In this document: piece after piece, positions 1-6,326 of the stretch
Position numbering within the stretch: the first letter of the stretch is position 1
Layout of the letters: each line of letters starts with the position of its first letter
Origin: an uncultured Eubacteriales bacterium
GTDB taxonomy: Bacteria > Bacillota > Clostridia > UBA1381
Assembly (NCBI GenBank): GCA_900556575.1
Contig: USPO01000040.1
Span: forward strand, 1-9,859
Reading direction: 5' to 3'
DNA length: 9,859 bases
Notes under the pieces: model-generated
What the model was told of the DNA's origin: nothing
The model's input: only the letters and a program-made list of their open reading frames with translations
Database searches by the model: none
Translations under genes and position numbers: made by a program

Positions 1-1
1 A

Positions 2-550
2 CGCATATTCCATATCAATAACCTTTGCCTCAGTCTGGCTGGCAAAAATATTGGACGCAGAGTTTCAAAGCGAGAAAGAGCATTGCAGGCACAGCTTATA
101 ACCGACAAGCTTACAGGCGTATATACAATGGGACATTTCTATGAACAAAGCGGTCTTATAAGAAAGCTCGCATTTGAAAATACATCACATTGCTATCTTA
201 TTGAAGTAAATCCGTTAAGGCTTGCCGACTTTAATCAAGCCTTTTCATATGCTGACGGTGACAAGCTGCTAAAGGAGCTTACCGCTTGCTTTACACATTC
301 GGAATTTAAAAACCGAGGTATAATTGCTCATAATTACGGTCGTTTCTATGTTCTTATCAGAACGGATGCAGATATAGAAGCTGTGAAAAACTACGCAAGA
401 CATCGTCTTTTAAGCCTGATAAAGGAATACAGCAATAATTTCCCTAAATTTAAACTCAGAGTTTCATTAGGCGTAACGGAGGTTGTACAAAATGAAGTAC
501 TTCTTCAAAAAATAGATGATGCAAAGCTGAGCAGTGAAATAGTTGAATAA
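2..550 (+). CDS. Degenerate GGDEF-domain protein, 3' part (5' end outside window; possible frameshift)
   Basis: The reading frame is open to the left edge, so the first in-window start (TTG at 83) is probably internal and the gene begins upstream. The product resembles a GGDEF (diguanylate cyclase-like) domain. A D-x-L-T-G-V-Y motif follows a polar, charged linker. Then come a GD-K-L-L segment and a strand of the type seen before the signature loop. Where GG(D/E)EF should stand there is N-Y-G-R-F, so the cyclase active site is lost and the domain is more likely a c-di-GMP sensor, a scaffold or a relic. A later R-V-S-L-G-V strand fits the fold, but the usual C-terminal A-K-x-x-G-R-N helix is missing and the protein stops soon after. 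Upstream of about base 77 another frame reads as a hydrophobic stretch followed by an acidic linker, which suggests a one-base frameshift. The 3' end is firm, since a strong terminator follows the stop directly. The gene converges on the pectin operon and has no evident link to it. Confidence 0.6.
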   Translation, partial: RIFHINNLCLSLAGKNIGRRVSKRERALQAQLITDKLTGVYTMGHFYEQSGLIRKLAFENTSHCYLIEVNPLRLADFNQAFSYADGDKLLKELTACFTHSEFKNRGIIAHNYGRFYVLIRTDADIEAVKNYARHRLLSLIKEYSNNFPKFKLRVSLGVTEVVQNEVLLQKIDDAKLSSEIVE

Positions 551-598
551 AAAGAGCAGCATTAAAACCTTAACAGGTCTTGATGCTGCTCTTTTTTT
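551..598. terminator. Bidirectional intrinsic terminator between converging genes
   Basis: A 20-bp stem pairs 551-570 with 575-594 around the loop TAAC, with one A/C mismatch (566/579) and one T/G pair (563/582). On the plus strand it runs into a T-run (592-598). On the minus strand it runs into the complement of the A-run at 549-553. It begins directly after the stop of the left-hand gene. Its plus-strand T-run overlaps the TAA stop of the GH105 gene (597-599). It can therefore end transcription from both sides and probably closes the five-gene pectin operon. Confidence 0.9.
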
Positions 599-1697
599 AT
601 CCCTCATATTCTGCCGCAAGTAATAAGAACGGACCTACACCCTTAAAATCATTGTCACGAATAGGTTCACTGAAATAGTAATCCAATGTACCGTCACGGC
701 GTGGATTATCATCCGGACCTAATCCGGCTACTGCACAGCAGCCGCCTATATATGCATATTCGCCCTCTTCTCTAAGGAACACATTCTCAATTCCCTCGAT
801 TGCTTTTTCAAGATGCGGCTTATATACTTCCTTATCAACATAGCCCTTATTTATTGCCTTATTAATTGCATATGCAAACTGACAAGTACAAGTTGCTTCC
901 TGGTAGTTATCACTTCTGCTGTTATCCAGAACCTGAAGCCAAACTCCGTCCTTATCCTGATACTTAACTACATTGCCCAATACCTTATTAAGCATTGCAA
1001 TAAGCTTTTCTCTTATATCATTTCTTTCCTCCGGAATGAAGTCAAGTGTATCAACCATAGCCATACAGAACCAGCCTACAGATCTGCCCCATACATTTAA
1101 CGAACGGCCTGTATTCTTATCTGCCCAGAACATCTGCTTTGACTCATCGCAGGCATGAGCATATAATCCGCATCTCGGCTCATATGTACTCTTTTCAGCT
1201 ACTTCAAACTGTGTTATTACTTCATCGAACTTCTCCGGATGATTAAACTCAAGCGCATATCTTGCACTGAACGGCTCACCCATGAAAATACCGTCAAGCC
1301 ATATCTGATTAGGATAAATATTCTTATGCCAATATGCTCCCGAAGGTGTTTTAGGCTGAATTTTAAGCTGTGATGCCAAAAGCTCTATTGCCTTTGCATA
1401 CTTTTCATCACCGGTTTCTTCAAGCAAAAGGAATAAATTCTTTCCACAGTTAATATGGTCTATGTTTCTTACCTCTGGATTGTAAGTTTCAATTGTACCG
1501 TCATCATGAATGAAGTAATCATAGAAATTATGAATATATTTATTATACTCCTCATTTCCTGTAAGCTTGTACATTGCATCAAAGCCTATTAAGCAAAGGC
1601 CGGCATCATACTGCCACTTTTTAATTATAATTTCCGGAAAATCCTTCATTATGGTATTACAAAGCTTTTCCGCAATAGGTAATAATGTTTTTGCCAT
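597..1697 (-). CDS. GH105 unsaturated galacturonyl/rhamnogalacturonyl hydrolase (YteR/YesR type)
   Basis: This 366-residue protein has the length of glycoside hydrolase family 105 and no signal peptide, so it is cytoplasmic. Family members remove the 4,5-unsaturated galacturonic acid from the non-reducing end of oligosaccharides made by pectate or rhamnogalacturonan lyases, by hydrating the double bond. An (alpha/alpha)6 barrel is expected. Visible motifs are N-I-D-H (Asp80), Q-I-W-L-D-G (Asp135), His181, and W-G-R-S-x-G-W (Trp203, Arg205). Their spacing matches the Asp88, Asp143, His189, Trp211 and Arg213 that I recall for Bacillus subtilis YteR, with a constant offset of eight. The C-terminus S-E-P-I-R...G-V-G-P-F is also typical. 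The start is supported by AAAGGAG (1706-1712) 8 nt upstream. It is the last gene of the operon, 56 nt after GH43. The exact substrate (plain galacturonan or rhamnogalacturonan fragments) cannot be told from sequence. Confidence 0.93.
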   Translation of the reverse strand: MAKTLLPIAEKLCNTIMKDFPEIIIKKWQYDAGLCLIGFDAMYKLTGNEEYNKYIHNFYDYFIHDDGTIETYNPEVRNIDHINCGKNLFLLLEETGDEKYAKAIELLASQLKIQPKTPSGAYWHKNIYPNQIWLDGIFMGEPFSARYALEFNHPEKFDEVITQFEVAEKSTYEPRCGLYAHACDESKQMFWADKNTGRSLNVWGRSVGWFCMAMVDTLDFIPEERNDIREKLIAMLNKVLGNVVKYQDKDGVWLQVLDNSRSDNYQEATCTCQFAYAINKAINKGYVDKEVYKPHLEKAIEGIENVFLREEGEYAYIGGCCAVAGLGPDDNPRRDGTLDYYFSEPIRDNDFKGVGPFLLLAAEYEG

Positions 1698-1719
1698 TTA
1701 TATTTCTCCTTTATATAAG

Positions 1720-1747
1720 GCTGCGGCAAAGCCAAGCCTGCCGCAGC
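1720..1747 (-). other. Intergenic hairpin between GH43 and GH105 genes
   Basis: Perfect 9-bp GC-rich inverted repeat: GCTGCGGCA at 1720-1728 pairs with TGCCGCAGC at 1739-1747 around a 10-nt loop. It lies six bases after the GH43 stop and just before the GH105 ribosome binding site. No T-run follows on the minus strand, so full termination is unlikely. A role in transcript stabilisation, processing, or lowering GH105 expression relative to upstream genes is inference. Confidence 0.6.
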
Positions 1748-1753
1748 TTTAAT

Positions 1754-3286
1754 TTAGTCTACTACAAAATTCTCAAATTCTGCAAAGCCTTCATCACCCA
1801 TGCAGAACATAGCGTGCTTTGCACCTACCCATCTTCCCTGCTTAGGTGCAAACTCACCCAATACGGTAAAGATTTCTCCGTCCTCACTGTATGAAACTCT
1901 TGCAATGCAATCATATGCATTCTCCTTTGCAATTATTTCGCAGCGAAGATATACGCTGTTTTCACTTATTATCTTTTCAGCCTTAACTGTTTCAGTTACA
2001 TTTGCTCCGCCGTTATTGTCAATATTCTTTGCTGTACCGACTGTCATTTCTACTGTACCGTCATTTCTCAAAGCTACATAACCATAATCCTGACCTATTA
2101 CACCAAGACCGGCTTTTGTATTGCCTGTTCCCGACGGAAGGCTTACTTTAACGGTAGTTCTCATTGAAGGAGCTTGCCAAAGCTGTGTAAGCACATTCGG
2201 CATATGCCAAATATTATTTCCTGTATTGCAGGCATTAAGCTTCAGTACTCCGTTTTTGCACTCAAACCAATCATTCTTAACGTTTGCCTGCCACTGCCAC
2301 TGTAAACCAAGTCCGTCCATGAAATCATCTGACGTTGCAATTACACTTATCGGATATTCCTTACCTACATTAGGCTTTTTACATATCTTTACCGGCTCGC
2401 CGCAAAGTCCTGAATCTGCATTTATACCCATTACCGGCCAATCATTAATCCATTCAACCGGCTGAAGGTGAACTATTCTTCCGCAAACCTCAAGGTCCTG
2501 GAAGTGCATGAACCAATTCTCTCCGTTTTCAAGCTCAATCCATCCGCCCTGATGAGGTCCGTTAATATCGGTTGTTCCCTGTCTTAACACAATTCTATCC
2601 TCATAAGGACCGTCCACATTCTTTGAACGGAGAACAGTCTGCCAGCCTGTCGGAACACCACCTGCCGGTGACATAATATAATAGTATCCGTTTCTCTTGT
2701 AGAACTTCGGACCCTCAATAGTCGGGTGACTTATAGTTCCGTCAAACACAATCTTATCTTCTGTAATTGTCTTTTTGCCGTCCGGAGTCATTTCAAACAG
2801 ACCAATCTTACTCTTAAATCCGCAGCGGCTCTTTGCATAGCCGTGAACAATATATGCCTTTCCGTCATCATCCCAAAGCGGACAAGTATCAATGAGTCCC
2901 TTTCCTTCCTTAACACAGATTAAAGGCTCCCATTCTCCGTATATATCATCTGTCGAAGTCATCATAATTCCTCTGTCTGGATCTCCGTAGTAGATATAAA
3001 ATCTTCCCTCATGATAACGAATTGACGGCGCCCAAACTCCGCAGCCGTGAATAGGCTTATCGAAATCTGACTGCAATTCCTTTGCAGCATAATTAATTAG
3101 CTCCCAGTTTACAAGGTCCTTTGAATGAAGAATAGGCAGACCCGGTACATATGTAAAGCTTGATGCGGTCATATAAAAATCTTCGCCAACTCTTATAACA
3201 TCCGGATCCGAATAGTCTGCATATATAACAGGGTTCTTAAAATAACCGTTGCCTAAATCACTGACCCATTTTCCCTTTAAATCCAT
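1754..3286 (-). CDS. GH43 family glycosidase (beta-xylosidase / alpha-L-arabinofuranosidase type)
   Basis: This 510-residue protein has a five-bladed beta-propeller catalytic domain of glycoside hydrolase family 43 (about residues 15-305), followed by a C-terminal beta-sandwich (about 313-510) of the kind found in two-domain GH43 xylosidases. The catalytic triad is visible: general base Asp27 in Y-S-D-P-D, pKa-tuning Asp133 in L-I-D-T-C-P-L-W-D-D-D-G-K, and general acid Glu191 in T-I-E-G-P-K. There is no signal peptide, so it should act inside the cell on imported oligosaccharides. In this setting the likely job is removing xylose or arabinose decorations from pectin fragments, but GH43 specificity cannot be read from sequence. 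Subfamily 12 is a tentative guess from the YSDPDVIR and SSFTYVPGLPILHS segments. AGGAGG at 3294-3299, 7 nt before ATG, fixes the start. It lies 93 nt after uxaA and 56 nt before the GH105 gene, in the same direction. Confidence 0.92.
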   Translation of the reverse strand: MDLKGKWVSDLGNGYFKNPVIYADYSDPDVIRVGEDFYMTASSFTYVPGLPILHSKDLVNWELINYAAKELQSDFDKPIHGCGVWAPSIRYHEGRFYIYYGDPDRGIMMTSTDDIYGEWEPLICVKEGKGLIDTCPLWDDDGKAYIVHGYAKSRCGFKSKIGLFEMTPDGKKTITEDKIVFDGTISHPTIEGPKFYKRNGYYYIMSPAGGVPTGWQTVLRSKNVDGPYEDRIVLRQGTTDINGPHQGGWIELENGENWFMHFQDLEVCGRIVHLQPVEWINDWPVMGINADSGLCGEPVKICKKPNVGKEYPISVIATSDDFMDGLGLQWQWQANVKNDWFECKNGVLKLNACNTGNNIWHMPNVLTQLWQAPSMRTTVKVSLPSGTGNTKAGLGVIGQDYGYVALRNDGTVEMTVGTAKNIDNNGGANVTETVKAEKIISENSVYLRCEIIAKENAYDCIARVSYSEDGEIFTVLGEFAPKQGRWVGAKHAMFCMGDEGFAEFENFVVD

Positions 3287-3379
3287 TTGATTTCCTCCTG
3301 AACAATGCTATGTTCTATTATATTTTGCCTTTATACCGGCAATTAATTTATCTTATTCAACAGCCTGTCAATCTAAAAA

Positions 3380-4792
3380 TTAAAGAGTTACTCCATCCTT
3401 AAAGATTGATATTTCTCTGTATCCGTTCTTTTCATTATTTGTCTTTTCACCGTTTGCAACACTGATAATATAATCGAGAAGTTCGTCCGAGAGGTCTGCA
3501 CCCTCGATTATAGGACCAGCATTAAAGTCTATCCAATGCGGCTTTCTGCCTGCGAGGTCATTATTTGTTGCAATCTTAACTGTAGGAACAGGTGCTCCCA
3601 CCGGTGTTCCTCTTCCGGTTGAGAATAAAATCATATGACATCCAGATGCTGTGAGATTTGTTACTGCAACAATATCATTTCCCGGACCTGTCAGAAGATT
3701 AAGTCCCTGCTTTTTAACGTGTTCACCAATCTGAATTACATCCACAACATCGGCACTTCCCGACTTCTGAACACAACCAAGCGACTTATCCTCAAGGGTT
3801 GTAATTCCGCCCTTCTTATTACCCGGTGAAGGATTTTCATATACAACCTGATTATGACGCATGAAGTATTCCTTGAAGTCATTTATTAATGAAACCACCT
3901 TTTCAAATGTAGCCTCATCTGTTGCTCTGTTCATAAGAATTGTTTCTGCTCCGAACATCTCCGGAACTTCTGTAAGAATAGTACTTCCACCCGAAGCAAT
4001 TACCTTATCAGAGACACGTCCTATAAGAGGATTTGCCGTAAGACCACTGAAGCCGTCCGAACCGCCACACTTTAATCCTATAACAAGCTTTGAAAGGTCA
4101 CATTCTTCTCTCTTGAAAGTTTCGGCATAATCGACCAATTCGCCGATAAGCTTTAAACCTTCCTCTATCTCGTCATCATGCTCCTGTGTCGACATGAATT
4201 TAACTCTCTTTTCGTTTATCTCACCCAAGAGAGGCTTGAATACACCGATATTGTTATTCTCACAGCCCAATCCTAAAACAAGAACACCGGCGGCATTCGG
4301 ATGATTTACCATACCCTTTAATATAGCCTGCGTTGTTGCCTGGTCATCTCCGAGCTGTGAACAGCCGAACGGATGGACAAAATTGAATACACCGTCACAG
4401 CGGTCACCGTAAAGCTTCTGTGCCTCTCTTGCAAGAATTTCAGAAGTTTTGTTTACGCATCCAACTGTGTTTACAATCCATATTTCATTTCTGATACCGA
4501 CAGCACCGTTTTCACGCACATAACCCATGAATGTACGCTTTGGCTGCGGCTTTAATTCATAGCCTGTTCTTTCATATTTATACTCTAATGTACCGCTCAA
4601 ATTAGTCTTGATATTATGAGTATGAACATGCTCACCTTTTTTTATATCTGTAATTGCATGACCTATCTTATAGCCGTATTTTATAATATCTTCGCCCTCT
4701 TTAATATCACGAAGTGCTACTTTGTGACCTCTAAGCTCGCCCTCAAGCATAACTGCTACGTTGTCACGCTCATTTATAATTAATTCCTTCAT
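3380..4792 (-). CDS. uxaA: Altronate dehydratase (UxaA family)
   Basis: This 470-residue protein is close to the usual length for UxaA (about 495 in E. coli). It catalyses D-altronate to 2-keto-3-deoxy-D-gluconate (KDG) plus water, the dehydration step of galacturonate breakdown. Residues about 1-75 form the small N-terminal SAF-like domain with the H-V-H-T-H-N motif (55-60). The main UxaA/GarD domain follows from about residue 87 (G-Y-V-R-E-N-G). Other signatures are N-T-V-G-C-V-N (Cys112), H-P-F-G-C-S-Q (Cys144), G-L-G-C-E-N-N (Cys177), and G-L-K-C-G-G-S-D-x-x-S-G-L-T-A-N-P starting near residue 239. These family enzymes are iron-dependent, and the conserved His/Cys residues fit that. The related galactarate dehydratase GarD is excluded only by context, namely the adjacent uxaB. 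The start is supported by GAGGG (4800-4804) 7 nt upstream. A structured intergenic element separates it from uxaB. Confidence 0.95.
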   Translation of the reverse strand: MKELIINERDNVAVMLEGELRGHKVALRDIKEGEDIIKYGYKIGHAITDIKKGEHVHTHNIKTNLSGTLEYKYERTGYELKPQPKRTFMGYVRENGAVGIRNEIWIVNTVGCVNKTSEILAREAQKLYGDRCDGVFNFVHPFGCSQLGDDQATTQAILKGMVNHPNAAGVLVLGLGCENNNIGVFKPLLGEINEKRVKFMSTQEHDDEIEEGLKLIGELVDYAETFKREECDLSKLVIGLKCGGSDGFSGLTANPLIGRVSDKVIASGGSTILTEVPEMFGAETILMNRATDEATFEKVVSLINDFKEYFMRHNQVVYENPSPGNKKGGITTLEDKSLGCVQKSGSADVVDVIQIGEHVKKQGLNLLTGPGNDIVAVTNLTASGCHMILFSTGRGTPVGAPVPTVKIATNNDLAGRKPHWIDFNAGPIIEGADLSDELLDYIISVANGEKTNNEKNGYREISIFKDGVTL

Positions 4793-4814
4793 ATATTTTC
4801 CCTCATTATATTAT

Positions 4815-4888
4815 TAAAGCTTCGCTTAGCAGCCGCACAGCAGATAATCTGCTCCGACGGCCGCTGCCATTCGGCAAGCGAAGCTTTA
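4815..4888 (-). other. Structured intergenic RNA element between uxaB and uxaA
   Basis: A perfect 13-bp stem pairs 4815-4827 with 4876-4888 and encloses 48 nt that fold further. A near-perfect palindrome AGCAGAT-A-ATCTGCT occupies 4839-4853. GC-rich arms at 4829-4835 and 4858-4867 can pair partly with each other. A small alternative TGCC-ATTC-GGCA hairpin lies at 4865-4876. The element starts 10 nt after the uxaB stop and ends 10 nt before the uxaA Shine-Dalgarno. No T-run follows it on the minus strand, so it does not look like a standard terminator. It is probably an operon-internal stability or processing element, or a REP-like palindrome. The function is not known. Confidence 0.65.
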
Positions 4889-4898
4889 CATTTTTTTA

Positions 4899-6272
4899 TT
4901 AGTCTACTACTGTCTTCATAGCCTCTCTGATGCCCTTTTCGTCAATAAGTGCAAGATACTTTTCTACTGACGGAAGAAGCATTGTGAGGTCTGTTCCCCA
5001 GCAATCTGTGCTTGCTAAAATCTCAGCCGGTGACGCATTTTTCATGAATTCCATTACCTTCGGATCGTCATTTGCCTCATCACCCTTATAGAACTTAATT
5101 AAAGCTGCAAGTGAGAATACAAGGCACTCCGGTTCCTTATTAAATTCCTTCATGTACTCTAAGAGTGACGGAAGGTCACGAACCTTGAACTTTGAAACTG
5201 AGTTAAGAGCAATACTTAAAAGCAAGTGCTTGATGAACGGATTCTTAAAACGCTCAATTACATCATTTGCAAACTGCTCAAGTTCATCCTTCGGAAGGTC
5301 AAGTGTCGGAATAATTTCCTTGAAAAGTCCCTTATGCATGAATGAGTAAATAAGCTCATCATTCATAGCCTCACCAACTGACTCAAGTCCTGCAAGTCTT
5401 GCTGCAAGTACCATCATTGTGTGAGCTCCGTTTAATATTCTAACCTTTCTCTTCTTGTACGGTGTTACGTCATCTGTCCATAATACATTAAGACCGATGT
5501 CTGTAAACGGAATTTCAGCGGCATACTTCTTATCGCCTTCAATTACCCATAAGTGGAATATTTCAGCTGTATCAATTACATTATCCTGGTAACCAAACTT
5601 TTCACACATTTCAGCAGCTGTTTCTCTCGGATAACCTGTTACAATTCTGTCAACGAGTGTATTTGTGAAGTGGTTTTCATTCTCAACCCACTTTGCAAAC
5701 TCTTCGCCGTATCCAAAATCCTTAGCATACTTTAATACACATTCCTTAAGGCAGTCGCCGTTCTTGTCAATAAGCTCGCACGGGAATAATACAAAGCCCG
5801 GTAAACCTAAATCAAATCTCTTTTTCAAGAACATTGTGAGTCTGCCCGGGAAGGTTGTATCTGCAAATGATGACCCGTCATCGCCTTCTTTATATTCTAT
5901 ACCTGCCTCTGTTGTATTTGAAACAATAAATCTTAAATCCGGATTTGACGCACATTCAAAGAACTCATCTGTTCTTACATACGGATCGATACAGCGGGTT
6001 ACACACTCTACAACTCTTGTTTCCTCTACCTTTTCACCGTTTAAAAGACCTCTTAAATATAAATCATATAAGCCATCCTGGTCATTAATGAACTTATCGA
6101 GCATAGGACTTGATAACGGCTGTACAAGTACAACACCGTAATCTCCGCCATTTTCCTTGTTTAATCTGTCAATCATCCAATCAACAAAGCCTCTTAAAAA
6201 GTTACCTTCACCGAACTGTAAAACACGCTCTGTATGCTTAGGCTGCTTATCTGTTCTCTTTAATAATTCCAT
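4899..6272 (-). CDS. uxaB: Tagaturonate reductase / altronate oxidoreductase (UxaB)
   Basis: The protein belongs to the mannitol dehydrogenase family of polyol long-chain dehydrogenases. It reduces D-tagaturonate to D-altronate with NADH, just before the UxaA step, in the cytoplasm. Counting from the chosen start (457 residues), the nucleotide-binding motif Q-F-G-E-G-N-F-L-R is at 19-27. The catalytic K-V-R-I-L-N-G-A-H-T has Lys276, Asn281 and His284, with the spacing known from Pseudomonas mannitol 2-dehydrogenase. S-N-T-T-E-A-G-I, P-C-E-L-I-D and L-V-D-R-I-V-T-G-Y-P-R are as I recall from E. coli UxaB, which has 483 residues. The frame also has ATGs at 6308 and 6284. I chose 6272 because GGAG (6279-6282) sits 6 nt upstream, and the N-terminus then begins at the same place as E. 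coli UxaB, 18-19 residues before the FGEGNF motif. The ATG at 6308 has its only purine-rich stretch 2 nt away, which is too close. Fructuronate reductase UxuB is a relative, but the motifs and neighbouring uxaA favour UxaB. Confidence 0.95.
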   Translation of the reverse strand: MELLKRTDKQPKHTERVLQFGEGNFLRGFVDWMIDRLNKENGGDYGVVLVQPLSSPMLDKFINDQDGLYDLYLRGLLNGEKVEETRVVECVTRCIDPYVRTDEFFECASNPDLRFIVSNTTEAGIEYKEGDDGSSFADTTFPGRLTMFLKKRFDLGLPGFVLFPCELIDKNGDCLKECVLKYAKDFGYGEEFAKWVENENHFTNTLVDRIVTGYPRETAAEMCEKFGYQDNVIDTAEIFHLWVIEGDKKYAAEIPFTDIGLNVLWTDDVTPYKKRKVRILNGAHTMMVLAARLAGLESVGEAMNDELIYSFMHKGLFKEIIPTLDLPKDELEQFANDVIERFKNPFIKHLLLSIALNSVSKFKVRDLPSLLEYMKEFNKEPECLVFSLAALIKFYKGDEANDDPKVMEFMKNASPAEILASTDCWGTDLTMLLPSVEKYLALIDEKGIREAMKTVVD

Positions 6273-6278
6273 TTCATT

Positions 6279-6282
6279 CTCC
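6279..6282 (-). promoter_or_regulatory. Ribosome binding site that decides the uxaB start
   Basis: GGAG on the minus strand lies 6 nt upstream of the ATG at 6272. The two upstream in-frame ATGs lack a well-placed site, so this supports the shorter 457-residue uxaB product. Confidence 0.6.
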
Positions 6283-6326
6283 ATTCCGCTGTCATGCGAC
6301 AGACTCATATCCCTACTCTAATTTAT

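Noticed and set aside
83..85. TTG at 83 as the true start of the left-hand gene
   Set aside because: The frame is open to the window edge, the GGDEF-like domain would lack its usual upstream linker, and no convincing ribosome binding site at normal spacing was seen.
3300..3342. Two small inverted repeats in the uxaA-GH43 gap (TTGCC/GGCAA at 3325-3342 and GAACA/TGTTC at 3300-3315)
   Set aside because: Each stem is only 5 bp, which is expected by chance in a gap of this size. The second is directly before the Shine-Dalgarno but shows no further support.
3343..3371. Internal promoter before the GH43 gene: TTGACA at 3366-3371 on the minus strand
   Set aside because: The -35 box is perfect, but at 16-18 bases spacing only weak -10 matches occur (such as ATTAAT), so it is not supported enough to list.
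6273..6308. Longer uxaB start at 6308 adding 12 residues
   Set aside because: The added residues do not match the E. coli UxaB N-terminus, and the purine-rich stretch is only 2 nt from that ATG. The ATG at 6272 has GGAG 6 nt away.
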